The notes: a model not told the origin generated them from the sequence alone. A DNA stretch of 5,817 nt from DATBLE01 sp046735055 (GCA_046735055.1 JBKPSO010000176.1:1-5817), one strand, 5' to 3'; counted from the stretch's first letter, positions 1 through 5,817 are shown. Translations and numbers: made by a program.

Positions 1-120
<120 letters not shown>

Positions 121-843
121 CGCCTGCACGACGGCGTGCGCGAAGCCGATCGAGTTGCCGCGGTTCTCGCCGAGGAACCACTCCGTTCCGGGTCGGGCGT
201 GGAGGCGGTCGGAGCCCTCGCCGCCCGCGTGCATCGTCACGACCACGAGGTCGGCCCACCGGTCCGCCTTGCGGACGAGCGCCCGTGCCGCAGCGATCCG
301 CAGCAGGCTCTGCGCCCACGGATAGGGCGCGAAGCCGACGACGGCGACGCGCGTCCCGCGGATCCTCGTGTAGGCGATCTCACCGGGCCGGCCGGTCGTC
401 AGGAGGCCGACCTCGCGCACGGCCGCAACCGTGTCCGCCTGGCCGACCGCGCCGTAGTCCATCGCGTGGTTGTTCGCGAGGTTCATCACCGTGAACCCGG
501 CCCGGCGCAGGAGCGAGGCGTACGAGGGCGGCGCGTGGAAGGCGAAGCAGTTCGAGCTCGAGGCAGCACACTTTGTCGAGCCGCGGTCGGTCAGCGTGCC
601 CTCGAGGTTGCCGAGCACGACGTCGCCGGCGAGGTCGGGGGAAACGTTGCGGAAGTACGACTCCGCCGGTCCCGCGACCATCGCGATGTCGCCCGTGAAG
701 GCGAATCGTACGACGGGACTCGCCGCGGACCCCACGGGCGCAGCGCCGGCGAGGACGACGACCGCCGCCAGTGTGCAGAGCCCTCCCTTCACCGCGCAGC
801 AGCGTAGCCCGTTGTCAGAGGCCGCGCTTGCCAGTGGGGCCAC
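121..843 (-). CDS. CapA family (PGA_cap) metallophosphatase-like protein, C-terminus cut by contig end
   Basis: The visible 241 residues match the CapA/PGA_cap fold, a calcineurin-like metal-dependent domain named after the poly-gamma-glutamate capsule protein CapA. Motifs appear in family order: TGDIAM at 50-55, GNLEGTLTD at 78-86, NLANNHAMDYG at 121-131 (the NNHxxDYG signature) and a histidine-glycine motif in TMHAGGEG at 203-210. A hydrophobic stretch at about 23-41, ending VGSAAS, looks like a Sec signal peptide, so the protein is probably exported. The GTG start at 841-843 has no clear ribosome site. A GTG at residue 18, just before the signal core, is an alternative. The C-terminal part is missing because genomic sequence stops at base 121; the last six residues of a naive translation are adapter. 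It begins 19 bp after the arsR stop on the same strand, so the two may be co-transcribed. Many CapA-like proteins have no proven link to capsule, and the substrate is unknown. Confidence 0.85.
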
Positions 844-862
844 CGTAGTTCACGGCCGACCC

Positions 863-1255
863 CTAGGTCGTCTCGTTTGCCGCAGGCTCGCAGTAGTCGG
901 CAGCGTGGGGGAGTGCCATCGACTGCTCCACTTGATTGACGAAGTCCCGCGCGGTATCCAATGCGTCCGTATTGACGGAGTAGTAGACCCAGTTTCGCTC
1001 GCGTCGAGCTGAGACGAGGCCGGCCCGCCGAAGAACCCCGAGGTGCTTCGAAATGCGCGACTGGCTGTACGGAACGGCGTCCTCCAGGTGGCAAACACAC
1101 AGCGGCCCACGGGCAGCGATGTGCGCCACGAGCTCGAGCCGCACAGGATCGGCCAAAGCGCGGAAGACCTCGAGCGTCACGTTCCGCGGTTCTGCGACAA
1201 GCCGCGGCTGGGCGAGAGGAAGGCCAGGGAAGCCATCTGAGAGGGGCCTGGACAT
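863..1255 (-). CDS. arsR: ArsR/SmtB-family metalloregulatory repressor
   Basis: A winged-helix repressor, about 130 residues from the ATG at 1253-1255. In that numbering the family core starts near residue 26 (VTLEVFRALADPVRLELV). It continues with GPLCVCHLED (Cys53, Cys55, His56), the CxC motif at the alpha-3 metal site of ArsR-type sensors of As(III)/Sb(III), where the classic form is ELCVCDL. The recognition helix region is SQSRISKHLGVLRRAGLV, followed by the wing RRERNWVYYSVN. A further cysteine lies near the C-terminus (YCEPA, Cys122) and could be a third thiol ligand. A TTG at 1298-1300 would add 15 residues that do not look like part of the family; neither start has a good ribosome site. 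The gene is divergent from the Rieske/oxidase operon, and a perfect palindrome lies in the shared promoter region. It therefore probably represses aioBA and itself until the metalloid binds. The metal is inferred, not shown. Confidence 0.9.
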   Translation of the reverse strand: MSRPLSDGFPGLPLAQPRLVAEPRNVTLEVFRALADPVRLELVAHIAARGPLCVCHLEDAVPYSQSRISKHLGVLRRAGLVSARRERNWVYYSVNTDALDTARDFVNQVEQSMALPHAADYCEPAANETT

Positions 1256-1317
1256 CGCGCGGGAGTCTAGCCCCCCGGTCGACGACTGGCTACCGACCAA
1301 ACCACGATCACCACATC

Positions 1318-1346
1318 TTGACTATTCCACTTGCGGAATATAGGTT
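1318..1346 (+). promoter_or_regulatory. Probable promoter of the Rieske/oxidase operon
   Basis: TTGACT (1318-1323) is a good -35 box. A 17-bp spacer is followed by TAGGTT (1341-1346), which fits the TANNNT form of -10 boxes in high-GC bacteria; an overlapping TATAGG at 1339-1344 is possible. Transcription would start near 1353, leaving a leader of about 45 nt before the GTG at 1398. The spacer is almost entirely the palindrome described separately, so a bound repressor would block RNA polymerase. No equally good promoter was found for arsR on the other strand, although TATATT (minus strand, 1337-1342) could serve as its -10. Confidence 0.65.
1323..1340. promoter_or_regulatory. Putative ArsR operator: perfect 6-6-6 palindrome
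   Basis: The sequence TATTCCACTTGCGGAATA is a perfect inverted repeat, TATTCC and GGAATA separated by 6 bp. It sits exactly between the -35 and -10 boxes of the divergent operon and is AT-rich at its ends in an otherwise GC-rich region. ArsR/SmtB dimers bind imperfect palindromes of this size over promoters. The assignment to this ArsR is inferred from position and symmetry, not from a known consensus. Confidence 0.65.
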
Positions 1347-1381
1347 CGCGGCTGATCCGACCGACGGAGCGTGACGCCCCG

Positions 1382-1409
1382 TGGAATGGAGGTCCCAGTG
1401 AGCATTCCA
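1382..1409 (+). promoter_or_regulatory. 7-bp stem-loop enclosing the aioB ribosome site and start codon
   Basis: TGGAATG (1382-1388) and CATTCCA (1403-1409) are perfect inverse complements around a 14-nt loop. The loop contains most of the GGAGG ribosome site (1388-1392) and the GTG start (1398-1400). GGAGG is 5 nt from that GTG, which makes it a better start than the in-frame GTG at 1371 or ATG at 1386. In RNA the hairpin would present or mask the site. In DNA the GGAAT/ATTCC arms share sequence with the operator palindrome. The function is uncertain. Confidence 0.4.
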
Positions 1410-1937
1410 GCCGCCGAGGACACGAGCGGCAACGATCTTTCACGTCGTCAGTTACTGGTCGCGGGGGCTGCCGGCGCGGCAGCGGTTGCAGGGGTCGGCG
1501 CCCATTTTGCCGACGCCGCCGCGGCCGGTTATCCGAAGCTTCGCGTGGCGGCCCTGTCGAAGCTGAAGCCGAATCGGCCGATCACATTCAACTATCCCCT
1601 CAAGGGCCAGGCGAGCGTTCTAATCGACATGGGCCACACCGTCCCAGCCGGTGTGGGGCCCAAGAAGAGCATCGTCGCCTACAGCCTTTTCTGCCAGCAC
1701 ATGGGTTGCCCGGTCGAGTACCAGGCCAAGATCCGCGAATTCGTCTGCCCCTGCCACCAGACCCGCTACGACCCCGAGCGGCTTGGATCGATCATCCAGG
1801 GGTTGCCGATGACGCCACTGCCGCGCGTCATCCTGCAGGTGAAGCAGGGCGCTGTGTGGGCGGTTGGCGTTGACGGGCTGATCTACGGGTACCGCAACAA
1901 CCTCCATCCCGGCAAGCGTGTGGGAGGAACAAAATGA
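1398..1937 (+). CDS. aioB: Rieske [2Fe-2S] small subunit, arsenite-oxidase AioB-like, Tat-exported
   Basis: A 179-residue protein. Residues 14-45 form a twin-arginine signal (LSRRQLL followed by an Ala/Gly/Val-rich core), so it is folded in the cytoplasm and exported by Tat. The Rieske motifs are CQHMGC (99-104) and CPCHQTRYD (117-125). By analogy with the bc1 Rieske protein, the cluster ligands would be Cys99, His101, Cys117 and His120, and Cys104-Cys119 would form the disulfide. The Ser that tunes potential in the usual CPCHGS is Thr122 here, and the Tyr is kept (Tyr124). The C-terminal half (VILQVKQGAVWAVGVDGLIYG) closely resembles AioB, and the length is typical. It would carry electrons from the molybdenum subunit to a soluble acceptor. 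The start was chosen for GGAGG at 1388-1392; a start at 1371 would add nine residues. Its stop overlaps the next start by 4 bp. IdrB of iodate reductase is a close relative and cannot be excluded. Confidence 0.87.
   Translation: MSIPAAEDTSGNDLSRRQLLVAGAAGAAAVAGVGAHFADAAAAGYPKLRVAALSKLKPNRPITFNYPLKGQASVLIDMGHTVPAGVGPKKSIVAYSLFCQHMGCPVEYQAKIREFVCPCHQTRYDPERLGSIIQGLPMTPLPRVILQVKQGAVWAVGVDGLIYGYRNNLHPGKRVGGTK
1922..1937 (+). promoter_or_regulatory. Strong ribosome site and ATGA stop/start overlap coupling aioB to aioA
   Basis: GGGAGGAA (1922-1929) lies inside the last aioB codons, 4-6 nt before the aioA ATG (1934-1936). The aioB TGA (1935-1937) shares four bases with that ATG. This is a textbook arrangement for translational coupling and equimolar production of two subunits, and it fixes the aioA start. 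Confidence 0.9.
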
Positions 1938-4534
1938 GCGAGAACGCACGCGAACGGCGGCTCAACCGCAAGACAGTCGTCGCCGGAGCGCTGGCCGGAG
2001 CGGGCGCCCTGTCTCTGCCGAAGTTTCTGCAGGCGAGTGACGCACTGGCTGCAGGCGATCAGAAGGCGCTCGATGAGGCGATGACCCTATTCCTCGGCCA
2101 GACCGACCTGCCGGTTCCGCCAGCGAGCGCGAAGGTCCACACCTCGGCATGCCAGTACTGCAACGTCGGCTGCGGCTACAAGATCTACACGTGGCCCGTC
2201 GCCAGCACGCCGAAGAGCCCAACCGCCGGCGGTCCATACCCGAAGGCGACACTCGGCGACTGGATCTCGCCGGCGATGGTGACCCGCGCCCAGATCGACG
2301 GTGTCGATAGCTACATCGCCGTCGTGCCGGACAAGGACTGCATCGTCAACAAGGGCGACCACTCCCCGCGCGGCGGATCGAACGCGCTAACCGTCTACAC
2401 CACCAAGCCGCACCCCCTGACCGACCCGACGGAGCGTCACCTGCACCCGCAGGTCCGCGACGTCAAGGGCGGGCCGCTCCGCCAGGTGACGTGGGACGAG
2501 GCGCTCGACCTAGTCGCGACCAAGATCAAGGCCGCTCTCGACAAAGGTGGCCCATCCTCGATTGGCGTCTGGGCGGCCGACCACCTCTCCCCCGAGATGA
2601 ACTTCACGTCCACCAAGCTCTTCTTCGCACCACTGCCAAAGGGCCTCTACAACCCGAAGCTTGGTCCAGACAAGGGCGTCGCGGTGCGGGCGATTCACAA
2701 TCGACCAAAGTGGAACTCGGAGCACCCCTCGATCGCGGATAATTTCGGCTCGGCGAACACCCTCCTCTATTCCTATCGCGACTTCGAGATCGCCGACAGC
2801 GTGCTGTATTCGGGGACGAACTCGTATGAGACCGGCACGGTTTTCTACAACCGAGTCTTTGCTCAGAAGAGCAAGAAGGTCGTGATCGATCCGCGCAAGA
2901 TCGTTTCGGCCCAGAACGCCGAGGACCTGGGCGGCGTCCACCTGCAGCTGAAGCCGAACACCGACGTCGTCCTGGTCAACTCGCTGATGAACGTCATCTT
3001 GAGCCAAAACCTGCAGGACCAGGCTTACATAGACGCCCGCGTCGACAAGGAGAGCTTCGACAAGCTGAAGGCGGTCGTGACGCAGGCCAAGTACGCGCCG
3101 GAGAGCACCGAAGCCGTGACCGGCGTCCAAGCCGCGAAGATGCGCAAAGCGGCACAGCTGCTCGGCAAGCCGAACAAGACCTCTCTCCTGTTCGAAAAGG
3201 GTGTCATCTGGTCAGGCACCCAGAACGCAGCGGTGATGAATTCGTATGCGAACCTTGCGCTTCTGCTCGGTTCGGTCGGTCGTCCAGGCCAGGTTTTTGG
3301 CCGTCAGGGTGGTCACCAATCGGCCTACATGTACGACTTCGATTGGCCACACCCGCAAGCCGGCGATCTCCGTCGCAATCTCTGGCAGGAGCTGCAGAAG
3401 GGCACGATCGACTTGCTGCTCGTCGGGATCGCCAACCCGATCCGGATGCAGCAGCAATCGACGCAGTTGCGCCAGTTCATCGAAAAGGTGCCATTCGTCA
3501 TCGACATGAACATCCGCCCCTCCGACATTACTGAGGTCGCGGACGTTGTCCTACCCTCGACTGCGTGGGGCGAGTACACCTACACGCGCGAGAACCTCGA
3601 GCGCCGGCTGCGCGTGAACCAGCAGTTCTACGATCCTGCCGGCGAAGCAAGGCCGGAGTATCTGATCTTCTCGCAGATCGGCAAGAAGATCGCCGACAAG
3701 TACGGGATCCTGGATCCGAAGGAGTACCTGTACGCGAGCTGGGAGGACGTGTTCAACGGCATGCGCGCCACAAGTGAGGGCAAAGCGGTAGGTATTGATC
3801 AAGTCACGCCTGCCGAACTCGCCGCGCTCGGTACGAACGGCATCCAAGAACCGTTCAAGCGCCAGGGGAACACGCTGATCGGCACTGAACGCATGTACGA
3901 GGACAAGTTCGCAACGGCCGACGGCAAGGCTCGTTTCGTGGCGCACGACTACAGCTGGACCGCCGCCGACCCGCTCGCCTTCTTACCGGAGGAGATCAAG
4001 CCGAACGCCCAGTACCCGCTATTCGTCACGACCGTCCGCTACCAGACGTCCTGGCAGTCGGGTTACACGTACCGCTGGCTGAAGGTGCTGCCGGCAAGAA
4101 GTGTCCCGTTCATGGAGTTCGTCGTGAACCCACAGGACGCGGCCAAAGCGGGGCTGAAGGACGGCGACTGGGCAGAACTCTCCAATCAATACTCAGCAAC
4201 TCAGGGCGTGGTCAACGTCTCCGACCAGGTACCGCCAGGGCTTGTCTCGGCGATCTTCGGCTGGCAAGGACGAACCGACAGCAAGCCAACGGGGGACCCG
4301 CAGTTCTATGCCAACAACCTCGTCGCAGGCGGCGCCAACGTCCAGCAAGTATCGAACGGCGCCTTCTACAAGAACACGCGCGGGGCCCTGCGTAAGCTCG
4401 ATACGCCGCCTCGCAACGCCCAGAACACTCCCGGTCTTTCGGAGAAAGACCGCTACGGACACGTCAAGGGTCCTGGAGTGGACGGCAACCCGAAGTCCAA
4501 GGCGAAGAACTTCGTCTCACGCGACATCCCGTGA
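1934..4534 (+). CDS. aioA: Molybdopterin oxidoreductase large subunit, arsenite-oxidase AioA-like
   Basis: An 866-residue DMSO-reductase-family enzyme carrying bis-MGD molybdenum and one iron-sulfur cluster. With AioB it would oxidise arsenite to arsenate outside the membrane. The cluster motif is CQYCNVGC (Cys73, Cys76, Cys80). The fourth position, in NKGDHSPRGG, is Ser144 rather than Cys, as in AioA, where this gives a [3Fe-4S] cluster. Other AioA-like blocks are VVPDKDCIVNKG (130-141), IHNRPKWNSEH (254-264), RQGGHQ (457-462) and, near the C-terminus, WQSGYTYRW. Arg457 and His461 correspond to Arg419 and His423 of the Alcaligenes enzyme's arsenite site. The residues after NSE (HPSIADNFGSA) differ in sequence and spacing from known AioA, so the rest of the pocket is uncertain. 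No Cys or Sec molybdenum ligand is visible there. Residues 8-40 look like a signal with a degenerate NRK twin-arginine motif, unusual because AioA normally rides on AioB's signal. Iodate reductase IdrA or another AioA relative is the main alternative. Confidence 0.85.
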   Translation: MSENARERRLNRKTVVAGALAGAGALSLPKFLQASDALAAGDQKALDEAMTLFLGQTDLPVPPASAKVHTSACQYCNVGCGYKIYTWPVASTPKSPTAGGPYPKATLGDWISPAMVTRAQIDGVDSYIAVVPDKDCIVNKGDHSPRGGSNALTVYTTKPHPLTDPTERHLHPQVRDVKGGPLRQVTWDEALDLVATKIKAALDKGGPSSIGVWAADHLSPEMNFTSTKLFFAPLPKGLYNPKLGPDKGVAVRAIHNRPKWNSEHPSIADNFGSANTLLYSYRDFEIADSVLYSGTNSYETGTVFYNRVFAQKSKKVVIDPRKIVSAQNAEDLGGVHLQLKPNTDVVLVNSLMNVILSQNLQDQAYIDARVDKESFDKLKAVVTQAKYAPESTEAVTGVQAAKMRKAAQLLGKPNKTSLLFEKGVIWSGTQNAAVMNSYANLALLLGSVGRPGQVFGRQGGHQSAYMYDFDWPHPQAGDLRRNLWQELQKGTIDLLLVGIANPIRMQQQSTQLRQFIEKVPFVIDMNIRPSDITEVADVVLPSTAWGEYTYTRENLERRLRVNQQFYDPAGEARPEYLIFSQIGKKIADKYGILDPKEYLYASWEDVFNGMRATSEGKAVGIDQVTPAELAALGTNGIQEPFKRQGNTLIGTERMYEDKFATADGKARFVAHDYSWTAADPLAFLPEEIKPNAQYPLFVTTVRYQTSWQSGYTYRWLKVLPARSVPFMEFVVNPQDAAKAGLKDGDWAELSNQYSATQGVVNVSDQVPPGLVSAIFGWQGRTDSKPTGDPQFYANNLVAGGANVQQVSNGAFYKNTRGALRKLDTPPRNAQNTPGLSEKDRYGHVKGPGVDGNPKSKAKNFVSRDIP

Positions 4535-4547
4535 GCGGAGCGCTGCC

Positions 4548-4583
4548 GGCGCCCTCGCCGATGCCTCGAGCGGCGAGGGCGCC
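4548..4583 (+). terminator. Perfect 13-bp hairpin after aioA, probable terminator
   Basis: GGCGCCCTCGCCG (4548-4560) and CGGCGAGGGCGCC (4571-4583) pair perfectly around a 10-nt loop, starting 13 nt after the aioA stop. No T-run follows (CCTCCTCTAC), so it is not a classic E. coli-type intrinsic terminator. Such U-poor hairpins are common downstream of genes in high-GC actinobacteria. It could also protect the mRNA 3' end. Confidence 0.65.
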
Positions 4584-4650
4584 CCTCCTCTACAAGATCA
4601 ACGACCGGGGCTTTGTCCGGGGCCCGTAACCGCCGCGCTCGATCAAACAA

Positions 4651-4884
4651 ATGGACGCATGGCTGACGAAAGCACGCGATGTTCTTGCGGAGACGGCGCA
4701 CATCCCGGCGTCCGAGCTCGAACTCACAGACGCTGCGGTCACGACGCTACTCGAACTCGCCAGCCTCGCCGCCCACGAAAGCGGTGACCGGAGAAACGCA
4801 CCACTTCTCTGTTACCTCATCGGGCGGGCCGATCAGGGCGTCGATCTTCAGAAGCTCTCCGACGCCATCGAGGCATCTGCGTAG
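4651..4884 (+). CDS. DUF6457 family small protein
   Basis: A 77-residue, mostly helical, probably cytoplasmic protein. It begins MDAWLTKARDVLAE and carries the pattern LLELASLAAHESGDRRNAPLLCYLIGRA (about residues 31-58), which resembles the conserved aHxxxRxxAPLxxFLxG core of DUF6457. The similarity was recognised by eye, not by a search. Members of this family in actinobacteria often lie beside, or are fused to, MobA-type molybdenum-cofactor nucleotidyltransferases. That would suit a gene next to a bis-MGD enzyme, although its biochemical role is unknown. It starts 116 bp after aioA, beyond the hairpin, so it may have its own promoter or depend on read-through. There is no recognisable ribosome site before the ATG (GATCAAACAAATG). 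It has no signal peptide or membrane segment. Confidence 0.65.
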   Translation: MDAWLTKARDVLAETAHIPASELELTDAAVTTLLELASLAAHESGDRRNAPLLCYLIGRADQGVDLQKLSDAIEASA

Positions 4885-4937
4885 CCAGGCTCCCGTCCTG
4901 GTCAAACCCAAGGTGGTCCCGGTAGCCCGGCGAGGGG

Positions 4938-5624
4938 CTAGGCCTCGGGGTGTGACGCGTCGGTGAACTCGCGGAACTCCCCGGTCACCAGGTACGCCGT
5001 CTGCTCGCCGATGTCGACGGCATGGTCGCCGATCCGCTCCAGGCAGCGCGAGACGACGAGCATCCGCAGGCCCCACTCGCGCTGGTCGGCTGGGAGCTCG
5101 AGCACGTGCTCGGCGAGCCGACGGTTGGCGCGGTCGATCAGCTCGTCGAGGTCGACGAGCGCCTCGGCGCGGGAGACGTCACGGTGCTGGAAGGAGCGTA
5201 GGGCGACCCGTGTCATCTCCTCGGCGCGTACGCCCATCTCCGCCATGCTCGCGACGATCCGCGGCTCGCGCGACCCGGTCGCTGCGAGCTTCGTCAACTT
5301 CGCGACCGTGACGCAGTAGTCGGCCATGCGCTCGAGGTGCAGGTTGACGTGCAGCATCGCGAGCACGAGGCGCAGGTCGGTCGCGACGGGGGTCTGCAGG
5401 GCGAGCAGGGACTGGATCCCCTGTTCGATCGCGAAATATCGCGCGTCCACGTCGTCGTCGAACGCGATCACCTCGTCGGCGAGCTCGAGATCCTCCTCGA
5501 CGAGCGCACGCGTCGCCGCCTGCACCGAGCGAACGACCAGAACCCCCTCGCCCTGCAGTGCCTCCTCGAGCTCCACGAGCTCTTCGTGGAAGCTCACCCG
5601 TGCGCTGCGAGGCGTGCCCTCCAT
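4938..5624 (-). CDS. phoU: PhoU-type phosphate transport regulator
   Basis: A 228-residue two-repeat helical PhoU protein of normal length. In other bacteria PhoU restrains the PstSCAB phosphate transporter and the PhoR/PhoB-type sensor when phosphate is ample. The start of the fold is SFHEELVELEEAL (11-23). Each repeat carries an ExxxD metal-binding motif: HLERMADYC (Glu98, Asp102) and CLERIGDHAVDIGEQ (Glu196, Asp200, Asp204). The ATG at 5622-5624 has no good ribosome site; a GTG at residue 10, just before the fold, is possible. It follows the partial phoU upstream on the same strand after a 29-bp gap, so the two are probably one operon. It converges with the DUF6457 gene. No pst genes are visible, but they could lie beyond the right edge. 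Confidence 0.92.
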   Translation of the reverse strand: MEGTPRSARVSFHEELVELEEALQGEGVLVVRSVQAATRALVEEDLELADEVIAFDDDVDARYFAIEQGIQSLLALQTPVATDLRLVLAMLHVNLHLERMADYCVTVAKLTKLAATGSREPRIVASMAEMGVRAEEMTRVALRSFQHRDVSRAEALVDLDELIDRANRRLAEHVLELPADQREWGLRMLVVSRCLERIGDHAVDIGEQTAYLVTGEFREFTDASHPEA

Positions 5625-5653
5625 CGTTCGATGCTACCGCGCTTCCGCGAATG

Positions 5654-5817
5654 CTAGGCGCCGGCGAGGCTGGGCCGCGAGGCGTCGGTGTACTCGCGGA
5701 ACTCACCGGTGACGAGGTAGGCAGTCTGCTCGCCGATGTCGACGGCGAGATCGCCGATCCGCTCGAGGCAGCGCGAGACGATCAGCATCCGCAGCCCCCA
5801 GCGGCGCTTGTCGAGAT
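5654..5817 (-). CDS. phoU: Second PhoU paralogue, only the C-terminal 53 residues in window
   Basis: The last 53 residues and the TAG stop (5654-5656) of another PhoU-like protein; the rest lies beyond the right edge. The reading is LDKRRWGLRMLIVSRC, then LERIGDLAVDIGEQ, TAYLVTGEFREYTDAS and RPSLAGA. Over 46 aligned residues it differs from the neighbouring PhoU at only six places, by my count, so this is a tandem duplication. The metal motif residues Glu, Asp and Asp are kept, but the His of the usual GDHA is Leu here. It would be transcribed first, ahead of the complete phoU 29 bp downstream. Confidence 0.88.
   Translation of the reverse strand, partial: LDKRRWGLRMLIVSRCLERIGDLAVDIGEQTAYLVTGEFREYTDASRPSLAGA

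Noticed and set aside
1371..1397. Upstream GTG (1371) and ATG (1386) as the start of the Rieske gene
   Set aside because: Neither has a ribosome site at the right distance, while GGAGG at 1388-1392 fits the GTG at 1398 and leaves a normal Tat signal.
2510..3130. 206-codon minus-strand open frame inside aioA
   Set aside because: It is antisense to strongly conserved parts of the oxidase, has no domain-like pattern and no ribosome site; high GC readily produces such frames.
4599..4626. CCGGGGC repeated twice (around CCGGGGCTTTGTCCGGGGC)
   Set aside because: A 7-bp direct repeat in GC-rich DNA with no further copies; likely chance, and it does not form a strong hairpin.
4885..4940. Small inverted repeats between the convergent DUF6457 and phoU genes (CCAGG-N7-CCTGG at 4885-4901; TAGCCC-N6-GGGCTA at 4923-4940)
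   Set aside because: Stems are only 5-6 bp, no T-run follows on either strand, and the second includes the phoU stop codon. This is too weak to call a terminator.

Overview
The window looks like one end of a high-GC metagenome-assembled contig, probably from an actinobacterium-like organism. Thermoleophilia-type is a guess. The hints are the strongly G/C-biased third codon positions, GTG starts, a DUF6457 gene, and a spacious TANNNT-type promoter. The first 120 bases are not biology. They are a poly-C run, a degraded Illumina P5 arm, a 10-base i5 index and the complete Nextera transposase adapter. Genomic sequence starts at 121.

Left part (121-1300, minus strand): a capA-like gene cut by the contig end (121-843) lies 19 bp downstream of an ArsR/SmtB-family metalloregulator (863-1255, possibly starting at 1300). 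Between arsR and the divergent plus-strand genes is a promoter (TTGACT, 17 bp, TAGGTT). Its spacer is filled by a perfect 6-6-6 palindrome (1323-1340), which is a very good candidate for the ArsR operator.

Centre (1398-4534, plus strand): a two-gene operon encodes a Tat-exported Rieske protein (AioB-like) and an 866-residue molybdopterin oxidoreductase (AioA-like). The two genes overlap by 4 bp (ATGA) and are probably translationally coupled. The large subunit has CX2CX3C plus Ser at the fourth cluster position, as in the [3Fe-4S]-bearing arsenite oxidases. It keeps the Arg/His pair of the arsenite pocket. The other side of the pocket is not clearly conserved, so arsenite is the leading but unproven substrate; a relative such as iodate reductase should be considered. 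A perfect 13-bp hairpin (4548-4583) closes the operon. It is followed by a 77-aa DUF6457 protein (4651-4884), a family often seen near molybdenum-cofactor genes.

Right part (4938-5817, minus strand): two tandem, closely related phoU genes, the upstream one cut by the window end. They converge on the oxidase region.

Read together: ArsR would sense As(III)/Sb(III) or another thiophilic metalloid and release the aioBA promoter. AioBA would then oxidise the substrate outside the cytoplasmic membrane and pass electrons through the Rieske centre to an acceptor not encoded here. PhoU proteins control phosphate uptake and could be relevant because arsenate mimics phosphate, but that link is only contextual.
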